NCBI GenBank assembly: GCA_947498985.1
Contig: CANMMF010000004.1
Coordinates: 186,001 to 250,000 of the forward strand
Origin: an uncultured Paracoccaceae bacterium
GTDB lineage: Bacteria; Pseudomonadota; Alphaproteobacteria; Rhodobacterales; Rhodobacteraceae
DNA length: 64,000 nucleotides
Reading direction: 5' to 3'
The notes beneath the pieces are model-generated. The model searched no databases and was not told the DNA's origin. It saw only the letters and a list, made by a program, of their open reading frames with translations. Of the stretch, positions 63,277 to 64,000 are shown in pieces; the stretch's first letter is position 1, and the number at the start of each line of letters is the position of its first letter. A program made the translations under genes and the position numbers.

Positions 63277-64000
63277 CGCTGCATTACTACTTCGCGCGCC
63301 GCTTCCTGTGGGTGTTTCTCGCCATCCTGGCGGTGTTTGCGATCTTCCAGGCGCTGCTCGATCTGGTCGAAGAGCTGCGCCGCGTGGATGACAGCGTGGG
63401 CTTCGGCGCGGTGGTGCAGCTGGTGGCGCTGAAACTGCCCGAGGGGCTCTACCAGATCCTGCCGCTGGTGATGATCCTCGCCACCATCGCGCTGTTTCTG
63501 GCGCTGGCGCGCTCGTCCGAGCTGGTGGTGGCGCGCGCCGCGGGGCGCTCCGGGCTGACGGTGCTGGCCGCGCCGCTGATCGTGGCGCTGATCATCGGGG
63601 CGCTGACGGTGGCGATGATGAACCCGATCGTGGCCGCCACCTCCAAGCGTTACGCCGATCTGCGCGAGATCTACCAGTCGGGCAACGCCTCTGCGCTCTC
63701 CATCGGTCCCGAGGGCCTGTGGCTGCGGCAAGGCGGGCCGCAAGGCCAGGTGGTGATCCGCGCCGCCCGCGCCAATGCCGAGGCGACCGAGCTTTATGAC
63801 GTGAACTTTGTGGCCTATGCGCCGGGGGGCGGTCCGGCGCAGCGCATCGTGGCCGAACGCGCGCGGCTCATCGACGGCGCGTGGCAGCTGTCGGATGCCA
63901 AGGCCTGGCCGCTGGCGGCGGGTCTCAACCCCGAAAGCGGCGCGCGCGCGCATGACACGCTGGAGATCCCCTCGACCCTGACCCAGGACAGCATCCGCGA
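63273..64000 (+). CDS. lptG: LPS export ABC transporter permease LptG, partial (runs off the right edge)
   Basis: Partner of LptF. The first 242 codons are present, about two-thirds of the usual 360. MTLHYYFARRFLWVFLAILAVFAIFQALLDL is the first helix, LYQILPLVMILATIALFLALARSSELVVARAAGRS the second with the coupling segment, and the periplasmic domain has begun (LSIGPEGLWLRQGG). The ATG overlaps the lptF stop (ATGA), so the two subunits are made in equal amounts. Confidence 0.95.
   Translation, partial: MTLHYYFARRFLWVFLAILAVFAIFQALLDLVEELRRVDDSVGFGAVVQLVALKLPEGLYQILPLVMILATIALFLALARSSELVVARAAGRSGLTVLAAPLIVALIIGALTVAMMNPIVAATSKRYADLREIYQSGNASALSIGPEGLWLRQGGPQGQVVIRAARANAEATELYDVNFVAYAPGGGPAQRIVAERARLIDGAWQLSDAKAWPLAAGLNPESGARAHDTLEIPSTLTQDSIR

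Overview
The window is a GC-rich piece of an alphaproteobacterial chromosome, most likely from the Rhodobacteraceae (Roseobacter group or a close relative). The grounds are a full Rhodobacter-type gene transfer agent (GTA) cluster, a pyruvate dehydrogenase E1-beta with its own lipoyl domain, an alphaproteobacterial-type Fur/Mur, a zwf-pgl-pgi operon and a cytochrome c maturation gene. Nearly all of it is housekeeping DNA with tightly packed genes, many overlapping by 4 bp (ATGA). I saw no transposase, integrase, CRISPR array, tRNA or rRNA.

Layout. 1-2643 (minus): 5' part of ccmF, preceded by a GTA-type holin and endolysin. 2716-7319: a cupin, then the minus-strand operon zwf-pgl-pgi, with an unusual tandem hairpin array between pgl and pgi. 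7572-16735: a radical SAM protein of unknown role, nucleoside hydrolase, acetyltransferase, SelO, two EamA transporters, a DUF533 protein, Fur/Mur and a DegT-family aminotransferase. 16862-22097: phosphoglycolate-type phosphatase divergent from glmU-glmS, then an AlkD-like protein and a lipoprotein. 22185-28884: moaA, anmK, tyrS, a 49-residue membrane protein, an acyltransferase, a DUF3179 protein and two cyclophilins. 29532-36022: pgk, ftsB-like gene and the pyruvate dehydrogenase operon (pdhA, orphan secreted protein, pdhB, small orphan, pdhC). 36178-39038: secreted beta-helix protein, cysE, DksA/TraR-like protein.

39083-53485 (minus) is the GTA structural cluster, in the same gene order as RcGTA of Rhodobacter capsulatus: gp1-position coiled-coil protein, terminase, portal, small head protein, prohead protease, capsid, connectors, tail tube, chaperones, tape measure, distal tail, hub, peptidase, and the 1317-residue tip protein, then one small linked gene. 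It has no integration or replication genes, as expected of a domesticated particle that packages host DNA. The lysis pair at 1442-2643 would release the particles, so packaging, particle and lysis functions all lie in this window. The known RcGTA head spike, tail fibre and regulatory (GafA) genes are not seen here.

53742-64000: aminotransferase plus TfoX-C protein, small membrane proteins, ndk, an ABC-F ATPase, MarC, a retropepsin-like protease, holC, pepA, lptF and the start of lptG.

The non-coding DNA holds several signals: a dispersed GC-rich hairpin element (seven copies, mostly between convergent genes), a 177-bp near-palindrome, the 30-bp hairpin array made from the 3' end of pgl, a LacI-type operator before zwf and a cluster of GANTC sites before the ftsB-like gene.
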